A stretch of 64,000 nt of DNA from Solirubrobacter ginsenosidimutans (lineage in GTDB: Bacteria; Actinomycetota; Thermoleophilia; Solirubrobacterales; Solirubrobacteraceae), in NCBI RefSeq assembly GCF_027587205.1, contig NZ_JAPDOD010000026.1:65190-129189 (forward strand), written 5' to 3'. Position numbers and translations under genes: made by a program. Positions 7,775 to 16,013 of the stretch are shown here, piece by piece. Positions within the stretch are counted from its first letter, which is position 1. Every line of letters starts with the position of its first letter. Below the pieces are notes generated by a model. That model ran no database searches. It had not been told where the DNA came from and worked only from the letters and a program-made list of their open reading frames with translations.

Positions 7775-10072
7775 CTACCCGCCGGCGGGGATGACGCGGT
7801 AGGCGTCGAAGACGCTGTCGATCGCGCGCAGGCGGTTGATCGCGGACTTCAGCGCCTGGGTGTCGCCGACTTCGATCACGAAGCGGTTGCGGGTCATCGG
7901 GTGCTGGACGAGGCAGCGCGCCTCGACGATGTTGATCCCCGCCTCGGCGAAGGTCCTCGAGAGGTCCTCGAGGAGGCGGTGGCGGTCCCAGGCGTCGACC
8001 TGGATCTCGACCTTGAAGCCGGTCTCGTTGTCACCGTCCCAGGAGACCGGGACGAAGCGCTCCGGGTCCTTGCGCAGGGCGGTGACGTTCGGGCAGTCGT
8101 CGCGGTGGATCGTGATCCCGCGGCCGAGCGAGACGTAGCCGACGATCGGGTCGCCGCTCACCGGGCGGCAGCACTTCGCCAGCCGCAGCGGGACGTCGGA
8201 GACGCCCTCCACGCGGATGCCGAACTTGGCCGCGTTGCCGTCCGGGCGCCGCAGCGCGGGGGCCTTGCGGCGGTCCAGCAGCAGATCCTCGCCCGGGCTG
8301 GGCTCCTCCACGCCCGCCTCGCCCTGCTTGAGGCGCTGCATGACCTTGTTGACGACGACCTTCGGCGAGATCTTGGCGCCGCCGACGGCGATGTAGAAGT
8401 CGTCGGCCTTCTTGAAGCCGAGCTCGCGGATGACGTCGGCCAGCAGCGGCGAGCCGGTCAGCTTCTGCGCGGGCAGACCGGCCTTGTTGAGGTGCTCCTG
8501 GAGCAGCTCGCGGCCGGTGTGCTCGGAGTCGTCGCGGCTCTCGGCCTTGAACCACGCCTTGATCTTGTTGCGGGCGCGGGTCGTCTTGACCAGGGCGAGC
8601 CAGTCGCGCGACGGGCCGCGTTCGCGCTTGGACGTGAGGATCTCGACGATGTCGCCCGACTGCAGCTCGTAGTGCAGCGGCACGATCTTGCCGTTGACCC
8701 GGGCGCCGACGCAGCGGTGGCCGACGTCGGTGTGGATCTCGTAGGCGAAGTCCAGCGGGGTCGCGCCCGCGGCGAGCGACTTGACCTCGCCCTTGGGCGT
8801 GAAGACGAAGACCTCGTCCTCGATCAGCTCGCCGCGCAGCTGGTCGGTGAACTCGGTCGGGTCGTCGGAGTCGGTCTGCCAGTCCAGGAGCGACTTCAGC
8901 CACTTCAGCTTGGCGTCAGTCGGGTCCATCCGGCTCTGGGTGGTGTTCTCCTTGTAGCGCCAGTGCGCGGCGACGCCGTACTCGGCCGTCTCGTGCATGT
9001 CGCTGGTGCGGATCTGGATCTCCAGCGGGCGGCCTTCGGGCCCGATCACCGTCGTGTGGAGCGCCTGGTACATGTTGAACTTCGGCATCGCCACCATGTC
9101 CTTGAAGCGGCCCGGGAGGGGCTTCCACAGGGAATGGATGACGCCGACGGCGCCGTAGCAGTCCTTCACGGAGTCGACGATCACGCGCATCGCCGTCAGG
9201 TCGTAGATCTCGTTGAACTCGCGGCCCTTGCGGGTCATCTTCGAGTAGATCGAGTAGAAGTGCTTGGCGCGGCCGGAGATCTCTGAGCGGATGCCCAGCG
9301 CCTCGAGCTCCTTCGCCAGGTAGCCGCCGGCCTTGGCGACGTAGCGCTCGCGCTCTTCGCGCTGCTGGTTGACCAGGCCCTTGATCTCCTGGTACTTGCG
9401 CGGGTGCAGCGTGGCGAACGCGAGGTCCTCGAGCTCCCACTTGATCGCGTGGATGCCGAGGCGATGCGCGAGCGGCGCGTAGATCTCGAGGGTCTCCTTG
9501 GCCTTCTCGATCTGCTTCTGCTTGGGCATCGCGCCGAGCGTGCGCATGTTGTGCAGGCGGTCGGCGAGCTTGATCAGGATGACCCGGATGTCCGTGGCCA
9601 TCGCGACCATCATCTTGCGGTAGTTCTCGGCCTGCGCCTCGTCGCGGCTCTGGAACGTGATCCCCGTGAGCTTGGTGACGCCGTCGACCAGGCCGGCGAT
9701 CTCCTCGCCGAACTGCTCGCGGACCTCGTCCAGGGACGCGGTCGTGTCCTCGACGGTGTCGTGCAGCAGCGCGGCGCAGAGCGTCGCCGTGTCCAGGCGC
9801 ATCCCGGCGCAGATCTTCGCCACGCCGACCGGGTGGGTGATGAAGTCCTCGCCCGACTGGCGGCGCTGGTCGGCGTGGTGCTCGCAGGCGAACAGGAACG
9901 CATCCAGCACGGCCTTGCGGTCGATCGGCTCGGCGACCTCGTCCGCGTGCTCGGAGACGATCGCGAACAGGTCCGCCAGCAGCTCGTGCTCGAGCGTGGT
10001 CAGGTCGTCCGGGATCCGCAGCGTGCCGTCGTCGCCATGCACGGCGCGGTCGACCGGCCGGTGGGCGGCCAC
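7775..10072 (-). CDS. relA: Bifunctional (p)ppGpp synthetase/hydrolase, RelA/SpoT family
   Basis: 765 residues, long RSH type. Order: HD hydrolase domain with LLHDTVED (His104, Asp105), synthetase domain containing FNMYQALHTTV, TGS domain around 430-490 and C-terminal ACT domain (about 690-765). The conserved HD pair suggests active hydrolysis as well as synthesis of the alarmone. GTG start at 10072 is used here. An in-frame CTG at 10138-10136 overlapping the recJ stop would add 22 residues and cannot be excluded. The gene sits between recJ and the histidine kinase on one strand. Confidence 0.95.
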   Translation of the reverse strand: MAAHRPVDRAVHGDDGTLRIPDDLTTLEHELLADLFAIVSEHADEVAEPIDRKAVLDAFLFACEHHADQRRQSGEDFITHPVGVAKICAGMRLDTATLCAALLHDTVEDTTASLDEVREQFGEEIAGLVDGVTKLTGITFQSRDEAQAENYRKMMVAMATDIRVILIKLADRLHNMRTLGAMPKQKQIEKAKETLEIYAPLAHRLGIHAIKWELEDLAFATLHPRKYQEIKGLVNQQREERERYVAKAGGYLAKELEALGIRSEISGRAKHFYSIYSKMTRKGREFNEIYDLTAMRVIVDSVKDCYGAVGVIHSLWKPLPGRFKDMVAMPKFNMYQALHTTVIGPEGRPLEIQIRTSDMHETAEYGVAAHWRYKENTTQSRMDPTDAKLKWLKSLLDWQTDSDDPTEFTDQLRGELIEDEVFVFTPKGEVKSLAAGATPLDFAYEIHTDVGHRCVGARVNGKIVPLHYELQSGDIVEILTSKRERGPSRDWLALVKTTRARNKIKAWFKAESRDDSEHTGRELLQEHLNKAGLPAQKLTGSPLLADVIRELGFKKADDFYIAVGGAKISPKVVVNKVMQRLKQGEAGVEEPSPGEDLLLDRRKAPALRRPDGNAAKFGIRVEGVSDVPLRLAKCCRPVSGDPIVGYVSLGRGITIHRDDCPNVTALRKDPERFVPVSWDGDNETGFKVEIQVDAWDRHRLLEDLSRTFAEAGINIVEARCLVQHPMTRNRFVIEVGDTQALKSAINRLRAIDSVFDAYRVIPAGG

Positions 10073-10134
10073 GGCGACCGGCGTCGCGTCCCCGCCCGTG
10101 AGCGGACGATCGCCGTCGGTGACGGTGTCGTCGC

Positions 10135-12624
10135 TCAGGCCGCTGCTCGCCTCGGATTGCTGCTGCTCAGGTATTGCTGGCCGTCCTCGAACCGTTGCTG
10201 GTAGGCCACGAACGCCGCGGAATGCTCGAGCGCGGTCCGCTGCGGGTGCTCGGCGACGGCGATCGCCGGTTCGGCGTGCTCGACCTCGACGAGCCCCAGT
10301 TCCGCGAGGACCCGCACCAGCCGGCCCGCGAGCGCCGCGGAGCGTGGCTGCGGCCCGTCGCCGCGCAGCAGCGCCTCACCCGCTTCACCGCGCACCAGCC
10401 TCGCCGCGCGCAGGGCGCGGTAGAGGACGGTCAGCGGGTCGCGCAAATTGAAGTCCCATTCGTGAATCCGTGCAGCAAAGTCTAGTTCAGGCGTACCCCA
10501 CGCCAGGTGCGTCCACCCCTCCCCGTCCGGATGGTCGAGCAGGTGCCGTGTGGGTGGGTCGACGGCGACGACGTGGGTGAACGGCGCGGCGAGCCCCGGA
10601 TCGTCCTCCAGGGCGGCCCATGAGGTGAGCGCGAACCCGCCCACCCGGTCGCTCAGCGCCCGCGCGCGGTGCGGGGCGTGAGCGGCGACGGCGAGCACGG
10701 GCTCGCCCGACGCGACGAGGTCCCCGAGCAGGCCCGCGATCCCGGTCTCGCGGGCGTCGCGGGTGATGCGCAGGCCGCCGCGGGGCGCGGCGTTGGAAGC
10801 CTCCAGGTCCCGCTCCAGCTCTCGCCGGAGGCCGTCGGCGAAGGACGGCTCGCCGATCAGCTCGATCCCGCGCGGGGCGCAGGTCGCGGCCTGGCGCAGG
10901 ACCAGCTTCGGCGACACCGCACCGTTCCAGCGATCGATCTCCAGGCGGACGGCGGCGTCGGCCAGCTCGCCCTCCGCGACGGGAAGGGCGTCACCGAGCC
11001 CGAACGCGACGCAGCGCGAGCGCGCGCCGCCAGCGCTGAGGGTGAAGGCGACATGGCGGCCTTCGCCGATCGCTTTCGGCTCGCTCATCGTCGCCGCGGG
11101 CACCAGCAGCGAGACCGCCGGGTTGCCCATGCCGAACGGCGCGAGCTGCTGCAGCTCCTCGGCGAGGTCCAGCGACAGCGCGTCGCCCTGCGCGACGGCA
11201 TCCACCCGCACCCGCGGAATCAGGTCGTCGTCGGTCAAGACCGAGTTCGCGTGCTCGAGGAACGTCTCGCGGAAGGCGTCGACCTCCGAGGCGGCGATCG
11301 TCAGGCCCGCCGCCGCCTTGTGGCCGCCATAGCGGAGCAGGTGACCGGCGCTCGCGTGCAGGCCGCCGAGCAGGTCGAAGGCCTTGATCGAGCGGCCGGA
11401 GCCTGAGCCCTCCTCCCCGTCGAGCGCGATCAGGATCGTCGGCCGGTGGTGGCGCTCGGCGATCCGCGACGCGACGATGCCGATCACGCCCGGGTGCCAG
11501 CCCTGGCCCGCCAGAACCAAGGCCCGGCCCTCCGGATGGTCCGCCACGAGCGCCTCGGCGGCGAAGCGGATCTGGGTCTCCACGTCGCGGCGCTCGGCGT
11601 TGACCGTGTCCAGCTCCTGCGCGACGGCGCGCGCCCGGTCGCGATCCTCGGTCAGCAGCAGCTCGAGCCCGGCGTCGGCGCGGTAGAGCCGGCCGGCGGC
11701 GTTCAGGCGCGGGCCGAGGCGGAACCCGATCGCGGCCTCGTCGAGCCCGCTCGGGTCCACGCGCGCGACATCCATCAGCGCCCGCAGCCCGACCTTGCGC
11801 GTGCCGGCGAGCACCCGCAGCCCGGCGCGGACGAGGCGCCGGTTCTCGCCCTGCAGCGGCACGACGTCGGCGACGGTGGCGAGCGCCACGAGGTCCAGGT
11901 CCTCGTCGGCCAGCGCCGGGTCCTCCCCCGCGCCCTCCAGCAGGGCCTGCGCGAGCTTGTGCGCGACGCCCGCCGCGCACAGGTCGGGGCACGGATAGCC
12001 GTTGACCCGCGGGTGCACGAGCGGCGCGTCGGGCAGCTGGCCGTCCGCGCGCGGCGAATGGTGGTCGGTGACCACGACGTCCATCCCGAGCGAGCGCGCC
12101 AGCGCGACCTCCTCGACCGCGGTCACCGCGCAATCGACCGTGATCAGGAGGTTCGTGCCCCGCTCGGCGAGCCGTTCGACGGTCGAGCGGGCGAGGCCGT
12201 AGCCGTCGTCGATCCGGCTCGGCAGGTACCAGTCCGCGTCCGCCCCGAGGGTGCGTAGCACCCGTACGAGGATCGCCGTCGAGCACACCCCGTCCACGTC
12301 GTAGTCGCCGTGGACGGTGATCCGCGAGCCGCGCTCGACGTGCTCGAGCACCCGCCACGCGGTCCGGGCGAGCCCGGGCCAGGCCGAGAGCGGGTGGGTG
12401 ACGCCGGCCGCGAGGAACGCGCGGGCCGCCGCGGGGTCGCCGAGGCCGCGCCGCACCAGCACCTGCGCGAGCACGTGGGAGCAGCTCAGCTCGGCGGTCA
12501 GCCGCGCGGTCTGGGCGAACGCGTAGGGAGCCACCTCGACGCGCGCTCGCGTCGCTGCGCCGCGACGCTGCGCCGGACTCGCCTCCGGCGGCTCCTTCGG
12601 TGGGCTGACACCCGGCGCTTGCAC
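10135..12624 (-). CDS. recJ: Single-stranded-DNA-specific exonuclease RecJ
   Basis: 829 residues, longer than E. coli RecJ. The DHH domain shows HGDYDVDG at 105-112 and VVTDHHSP with DHH at 187-189. The DHHA1 domain carries GSGRSIKAFDLLGG and RYGGHKAAAG. An OB-fold region follows, then a C-terminal extension of about 250 residues that I do not recognise. RecJ degrades ssDNA 5' to 3' in recombination and mismatch repair. The GTG start at 12624 is supported by a TAGCCT box 9 nt upstream and no Shine-Dalgarno, suggesting a leaderless message. A later GTG near residue 29 is an alternative. Confidence 0.95.
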   Translation of the reverse strand: MQAPGVSPPKEPPEASPAQRRGAATRARVEVAPYAFAQTARLTAELSCSHVLAQVLVRRGLGDPAAARAFLAAGVTHPLSAWPGLARTAWRVLEHVERGSRITVHGDYDVDGVCSTAILVRVLRTLGADADWYLPSRIDDGYGLARSTVERLAERGTNLLITVDCAVTAVEEVALARSLGMDVVVTDHHSPRADGQLPDAPLVHPRVNGYPCPDLCAAGVAHKLAQALLEGAGEDPALADEDLDLVALATVADVVPLQGENRRLVRAGLRVLAGTRKVGLRALMDVARVDPSGLDEAAIGFRLGPRLNAAGRLYRADAGLELLLTEDRDRARAVAQELDTVNAERRDVETQIRFAAEALVADHPEGRALVLAGQGWHPGVIGIVASRIAERHHRPTILIALDGEEGSGSGRSIKAFDLLGGLHASAGHLLRYGGHKAAAGLTIAASEVDAFRETFLEHANSVLTDDDLIPRVRVDAVAQGDALSLDLAEELQQLAPFGMGNPAVSLLVPAATMSEPKAIGEGRHVAFTLSAGGARSRCVAFGLGDALPVAEGELADAAVRLEIDRWNGAVSPKLVLRQAATCAPRGIELIGEPSFADGLRRELERDLEASNAAPRGGLRITRDARETGIAGLLGDLVASGEPVLAVAAHAPHRARALSDRVGGFALTSWAALEDDPGLAAPFTHVVAVDPPTRHLLDHPDGEGWTHLAWGTPELDFAARIHEWDFNLRDPLTVLYRALRAARLVRGEAGEALLRGDGPQPRSAALAGRLVRVLAELGLVEVEHAEPAIAVAEHPQRTALEHSAAFVAYQQRFEDGQQYLSSSNPRRAAA

Positions 12625-12633
12625 GATGCGGTG

Positions 12634-12639
12634 AGGCTA
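12634..12639 (-). promoter_or_regulatory. Putative -10 box of recJ (leaderless)
   Basis: On the minus strand TAGCCT lies 9 nt before GTG 12624, where transcription would begin at or next to the start codon. The same TAnnnT spacing precedes several other genes in this window. No convincing -35 element was seen. Confidence 0.4.
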
Positions 12640-12676
12640 GGCGCGCGGGAGGACGGAAACCGGGCACACTCCAGCA

Positions 12677-13213
12677 ATGACCGCGGACTTTCCGGCCGGC
12701 TTCTTCGAGACGGTCCCGACCGGGCAGGCCGGCGCGGCCGGCCTCGACGACGCGGCGGTCGCGGCGATCCGCGATCTCTACAGCGATCTCGGCATCGACG
12801 GTCGCGTCCTGGACCTGTGCGGCGCCGGGCTCGACCAGTTCGACGTCCCGCCCGACGAGCTCGTCGTCTTCGACGGCGACCCGAACGAGCCGCTGTCCTA
12901 CGGCGACGACGCCTTCGACGACGTCCTCTGCACCGGCGGCGTGGGCACCTTCACCCACCCGCGGGACACGTTCGCCGACGTCGCACGGATCCTGCGCCCG
13001 GGTGGGCGCTTCGTCTGCACCTTCACCACCCTCCTCTTCACGGAGGAGGCGGTGCGCGGGTGGGTGTCGACCGACGACGCCGGCCGCGTGCGGATCGTCC
13101 GCGCCTACTTCTCGCTCGCGCCCGCGTTCGGGCCGGCGGAGAGCGACCTGCGGACCTCGCTGAGCGGGACCGGCGACCGCCTCTGGGCCGTCTGGGCCGC
13201 CAAGCGGCGCTGA
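12677..13213 (+). CDS. Class I SAM-dependent methyltransferase-like protein
   Basis: 178 residues with a compact Rossmann methyltransferase pattern: VLDLCGAGLDQF as a degenerate motif I, then DDAFDDVLCTGG and ARILRPGGRFVCTF, the post-II/III motifs of the methyltransferase-11 fold. Motif I is unusual (LCGAG instead of the common GxGxG), so cofactor binding is probable but not certain. It is transcribed divergently from recJ and convergently to the ABC permease, with no operon partner. Substrate unknown. Confidence 0.75.
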   Translation: MTADFPAGFFETVPTGQAGAAGLDDAAVAAIRDLYSDLGIDGRVLDLCGAGLDQFDVPPDELVVFDGDPNEPLSYGDDAFDDVLCTGGVGTFTHPRDTFADVARILRPGGRFVCTFTTLLFTEEAVRGWVSTDDAGRVRIVRAYFSLAPAFGPAESDLRTSLSGTGDRLWAVWAAKRR

Positions 13214-13225
13214 GCAGTCGGGTGG

Positions 13226-13978
13226 TCAGGCGCTCTGGCGCTGGAAGACGCGGGTGCCCCACCACGCCAGCAGCCCGCTGAGCGCGATCGCGATCCCGGC
13301 GCCCAGCAGGACGTCGCCGTTGCCGAAGTCGCCGCGGAACAGGCTCCGGGTCCCGTCGACGACATGCGTGAGCGGGTTGATCTTGGAGGCGGTGCTGAGC
13401 CAGCTCGGCGCCAGGCTCATCGGCAGCAGCACGCCCGAGAGCAACAGCAGCGGCAGCGACACGCCCTGGATGAACGGCGCGAAGGCGTCCTCGTCCTTGA
13501 GGATCAGGCCCATCGCGTACGACGCGGCCGAGATGCCGATCGCGAGCACGCAGATGCAGGCGAGCGAGACGGCGACGCCGCCCCATGACGGGTCCAGCCC
13601 GAACGGGATGGCGACGGCGATCAGGACGGCGCCCTGCACGGCGATCGTCACCGTGTTGGACAGCGTCCGGCCGAGGATCAACGACAGCCGCCGCGCCGGC
13701 GTGACGCGCTGACGGTCGATCACGCCCTCGCGCAGCTCCTGGATGATCCCGAACCCGGCGAAGCCGGCGCCGAAGATCGCGAGCTGCATCAGGAGGCCGG
13801 GGACGAAGATCCGCCACGAGTCGTCGCCGCCGAGGCCGCCGCCCGACACCTTCTTCAGCAGCGGGCCGAAGAGGACGAGGTAGATGATCGGCTGGGTCAG
13901 GCCGAAGACGACCCAGACGGGGTTGCGCAACAGGATGCGCATCTGGCGCTGGAAGACGACGAAGGTCTCGGTGAGCAT
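13226..13978 (-). CDS. ABC-2 type exporter permease (DrrB-like)
   Basis: 250 residues with about six hydrophobic segments and the ABC-2 family arrangement; the region around EGVIDRQRVTPARR and SLPLLLLSGVLLPMSL is typical of DrrB/NodJ permeases. It should form the membrane half of an exporter for drugs, lipids or other hydrophobic compounds. It lies 15 nt downstream of the ATPase gene and belongs to the padR-ATPase-permease unit, so PadR probably controls it. Confidence 0.92.
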   Translation of the reverse strand: MLTETFVVFQRQMRILLRNPVWVVFGLTQPIIYLVLFGPLLKKVSGGGLGGDDSWRIFVPGLLMQLAIFGAGFAGFGIIQELREGVIDRQRVTPARRLSLILGRTLSNTVTIAVQGAVLIAVAIPFGLDPSWGGVAVSLACICVLAIGISAASYAMGLILKDEDAFAPFIQGVSLPLLLLSGVLLPMSLAPSWLSTASKINPLTHVVDGTRSLFRGDFGNGDVLLGAGIAIALSGLLAWWGTRVFQRQSA

Positions 13979-13993
13979 CTCGATGGCTCCGGT

Positions 13994-14992
13994 CTAGGCG
14001 GGGATCGCGACCGCGTCGCCGTCGCGCAGCGTGCGGCCGGTGAGGGTCAGGAAGACGTCGTCCAGCGACGGGCGGCTGACGTTGACGGACGCCGGCGTCA
14101 AGCCGGCCCGCTCGAGCGCGAGCAGCAGGGGCGCGACAGCCGTGGCGCCTTCGTCGACGGTGACGTGCAGCGTCCCGGCGCTCGTGACGACCTCGCGCGG
14201 CGCGAGCGTGTCGCGGGCGATCTGCCCGGCTTGCTCCAGGCCGTCGGGGTCGGTCAGCGCGATCTCGATGACGTCGCCCGCGATGCGGGCCTTCAGCGCC
14301 GCCGGCGTGTCGTCGGCGACGAGCCGGCCTCCGTCCATGACCAGGATGCGGTCGGCCAGGGCGTCGGCCTCTTCGAGGTAGTGGGTCGTGAGGAGGATCG
14401 TCACGCCGAGGCGAGCGCGCAGGTCGCGGATGTGCTCCCAGAGATTCGCGCGGCTCTGCGGGTCGAGGCCGGCGGTGGGCTCGTCGAGGAAGACGACCGA
14501 CGGCGAGTGAACGAGCCCGAGCGCGATGTCGAAGCGGCGGCGCTGGCCGCCGGAGAGCTCGACCAGCGCGCGGTTCTCCAGCCCTGCCAGGTCGAGCTGC
14601 GGCGCCAGCGCGGTCACCCGGGCGGTCGCGTCGGCCTTGGACAAGCCCTGCAGGCGACCCTGGGTCACGAGCTCCTCCCCGACGCGCGTCCCGGCCGCCG
14701 GCGCCGCGCCGACCTGGGCGACGTAGCCGATGCGCCGGCGGACCTCCCGCGGCTCGGCGGCCAGGTCGCGGCCCGCGATCGTCGCCGCCCCGGAGGTGGG
14801 CTCCAGCAACGTCGTCAGCATTCGCAGCGTCGTGGTCTTGCCGGCGCCGTTGGGCCCGAGCAGGCCGACGATCTCACCGCCGGCGACGTCGAAGTCGATG
14901 CCGCGGACGGCATCCAACACACCGTCGCGGGTCTTGAAGCGGCGGGCGAGGCCGCGTACCGAGATCTGGGACGAGGAGGTCACGGGAGCCAT
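13994..14992 (-). CDS. ABC exporter ATPase (DrrA-like)
   Basis: 332 residues. Walker A is LLGPNGAGKTTTL, the ABC signature LSGGQRRR and Walker B VVFLDEPTAGLDP, followed by the DrrA/CcmA-type C-terminal region. The start chosen is ATG 14992-14990, preceded by a good ribosome site (AGGGAG, 5-6 nt). A longer frame from 15019 would run through the operator palindrome and is rejected. The gene follows padR by 23 nt and pairs with the permease downstream. Palindrome 15012-15029 sits where a repressor could block entry into these genes. Confidence 0.93.
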   Translation of the reverse strand: MAPVTSSSQISVRGLARRFKTRDGVLDAVRGIDFDVAGGEIVGLLGPNGAGKTTTLRMLTTLLEPTSGAATIAGRDLAAEPREVRRRIGYVAQVGAAPAAGTRVGEELVTQGRLQGLSKADATARVTALAPQLDLAGLENRALVELSGGQRRRFDIALGLVHSPSVVFLDEPTAGLDPQSRANLWEHIRDLRARLGVTILLTTHYLEEADALADRILVMDGGRLVADDTPAALKARIAGDVIEIALTDPDGLEQAGQIARDTLAPREVVTSAGTLHVTVDEGATAVAPLLLALERAGLTPASVNVSRPSLDDVFLTLTGRTLRDGDAVAIPA

Positions 14993-15011
14993 GATGCTCC
15001 CTGCCCGCCTC

Positions 15012-15029
15012 ATAGTCAAGCTTGACTAT
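15012..15029. promoter_or_regulatory. Perfect 18-bp palindrome, putative PadR operator
   Basis: ATAGTCAAGCTTGACTAT reads the same on both strands. It covers the padR stop codon (15016-15018) and ends 20 bp before the ATPase start. A related site, TAGTCAACCTTGAC, lies just upstream of padR itself. Two related dyads flanking a padR-exporter unit fit autoregulation plus control of the exporter. The dyad has no loop and no U-run, so it is not a terminator. Confidence 0.75.
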
Positions 15030-15639
15030 TCCATCCGCGTCCGGGACCGAGGTCGGGAAAGCCTGGCTCGCCCGCGAAGGTGTACGCGCCGTCGCGCAGG
15101 CGCTTGCGGAGCCCCTTGGTCCACTCGATCTCGGCGCGGGTGCGCATGGAGACGAAGTCGAGGATCTCCCGGACGTGCTCGGGGATGTCGCCGTCGGCGC
15201 CGGTGGCGCCGTCCTTGATCGTCGAGCGCTGGAAGGTCAGCCCGTCCAGCGACCCCTCGAGCGCGCCGATACGCGCCTCCAGGGCGCGCACCAGCTCCTC
15301 ACGCGGCAGGAACAGCAGCATGGTCAGCGCGGGGATCAGCGGCTCCTTGGGGGAGGAGACCTTCCACCACGCCTCCCGCAGCATCAGCTGGAACTCCTTC
15401 TCGCCCTCCCCCGTCAGCACGTACGTCGTGCGCTCGGGGCGGTCGTCGCCGCCGCTGCGCTCGTGCACCGCGACGCAGCCGTCCTTGACCAGCGTCCGGA
15501 TCGCCCCGTAGATCGACCCCGGCTTGACGTTCGTCGTCTCCTCGAGGCGCCAGCTGACCAACTCGCGGCGGACGACGTAGCCGTGGACAGGCTGCATCGT
15601 CCTGATCGCGCCCAGGACCAGGAGACGGGTGGCCGACAC
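15016..15639 (-). CDS. PadR-family transcriptional regulator
   Basis: 207 residues. The N-terminal winged helix begins RLLVLGAIRTMQPVHGYVVR, with KPGSIYGAIRTLVKDG as recognition region, and is followed by a long C-terminal dimerisation helix domain (PadR plus Vir-type C-terminal region). GTG start at 15639-15637. PadR proteins usually repress an adjacent transporter or detoxification gene and are released by ligand. Here the next two genes are an ABC-2 exporter, with operator-like dyads before padR and before the ATPase, a textbook autoregulated efflux unit. Confidence 0.93.
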   Translation of the reverse strand: MSATRLLVLGAIRTMQPVHGYVVRRELVSWRLEETTNVKPGSIYGAIRTLVKDGCVAVHERSGGDDRPERTTYVLTGEGEKEFQLMLREAWWKVSSPKEPLIPALTMLLFLPREELVRALEARIGALEGSLDGLTFQRSTIKDGATGADGDIPEHVREILDFVSMRTRAEIEWTKGLRKRLRDGAYTFAGEPGFPDLGPGRGWNSQA

Positions 15640-15649
15640 GCAGTCATCG

Positions 15650-15663
15650 TAGTCAACCTTGAC
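15650..15663. promoter_or_regulatory. Second, imperfect PadR operator site
   Basis: TAGTCAACCTTGAC lies 10 bp upstream of the padR GTG and shares TAGTCAA and CTTGAC with the perfect dyad at 15012-15029. Its position over the likely promoter of padR suggests autorepression. The second half-site decays after CTTGAC, so binding may be weaker. Confidence 0.6.
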
Positions 15664-15667
15664 CCCC

Positions 15668-15703
15668 AAAAAACACCAACGGCGGGCCACATGGGCCCGC
15701 CGT
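15668..15703 (-). terminator. Rho-independent terminator of the secDF operon
   Basis: A 10-bp stem (15679-15688 with 15694-15703, ACGGCGGGCC arm, 5-nt loop) is followed on the minus strand, after GTTGGTG, by six consecutive T residues (15673-15668). It lies 26 nt after the stop of the small membrane-protein gene and just before the padR promoter. It should end the secDF transcript and insulate padR. Confidence 0.85.
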
Positions 15704-15728
15704 CGAAACTGCTGCGCCGCGGCGCCGA

Positions 15729-16013
15729 TCAGGCGGCGGCGACGCGCGGGGCCTCGGCGGCCATCTTGCGCACGCCAAGCCACCACATGATGCCGAGCCC
15801 GATCAACGTGCCCGGGATCGCCTCGACGCCGGTCCAGAGATCGGTGCCGCTCTCCCCCGGGATCGTCCCGAGGTTGACGATCAGCCCGAACAGGAAGGAG
15901 CCGAGCAGCGCGCCGCAGAACGCGCCCACGATCCCCCCGTAGAAGTTGTCCGGCAGGAAAACGGTGAAGTGCCAGAGGGCGAGGCCCACCATGACCCAGA
16001 CGAGCGCGGCCAT
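15729..16013 (-). CDS. Small three-helix membrane protein
   Basis: 94 residues with three hydrophobic stretches, roughly 1-20, 25-47 and 70-82, and a glycine-rich middle (GGIVGAFCGALLGSFLFG) reminiscent of GlsB/YeaQ/YmgE-type membrane proteins; that resemblance is weak. Its ATG at 16013 shares one base with the secDF stop, so it is translated from the secDF message. No function can be assigned. The coupling makes a role in the membrane with SecDF worth considering, but this is speculation. Confidence 0.75.
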   Translation of the reverse strand: MAALVWVMVGLALWHFTVFLPDNFYGGIVGAFCGALLGSFLFGLIVNLGTIPGESGTDLWTGVEAIPGTLIGLGIMWWLGVRKMAAEAPRVAAA

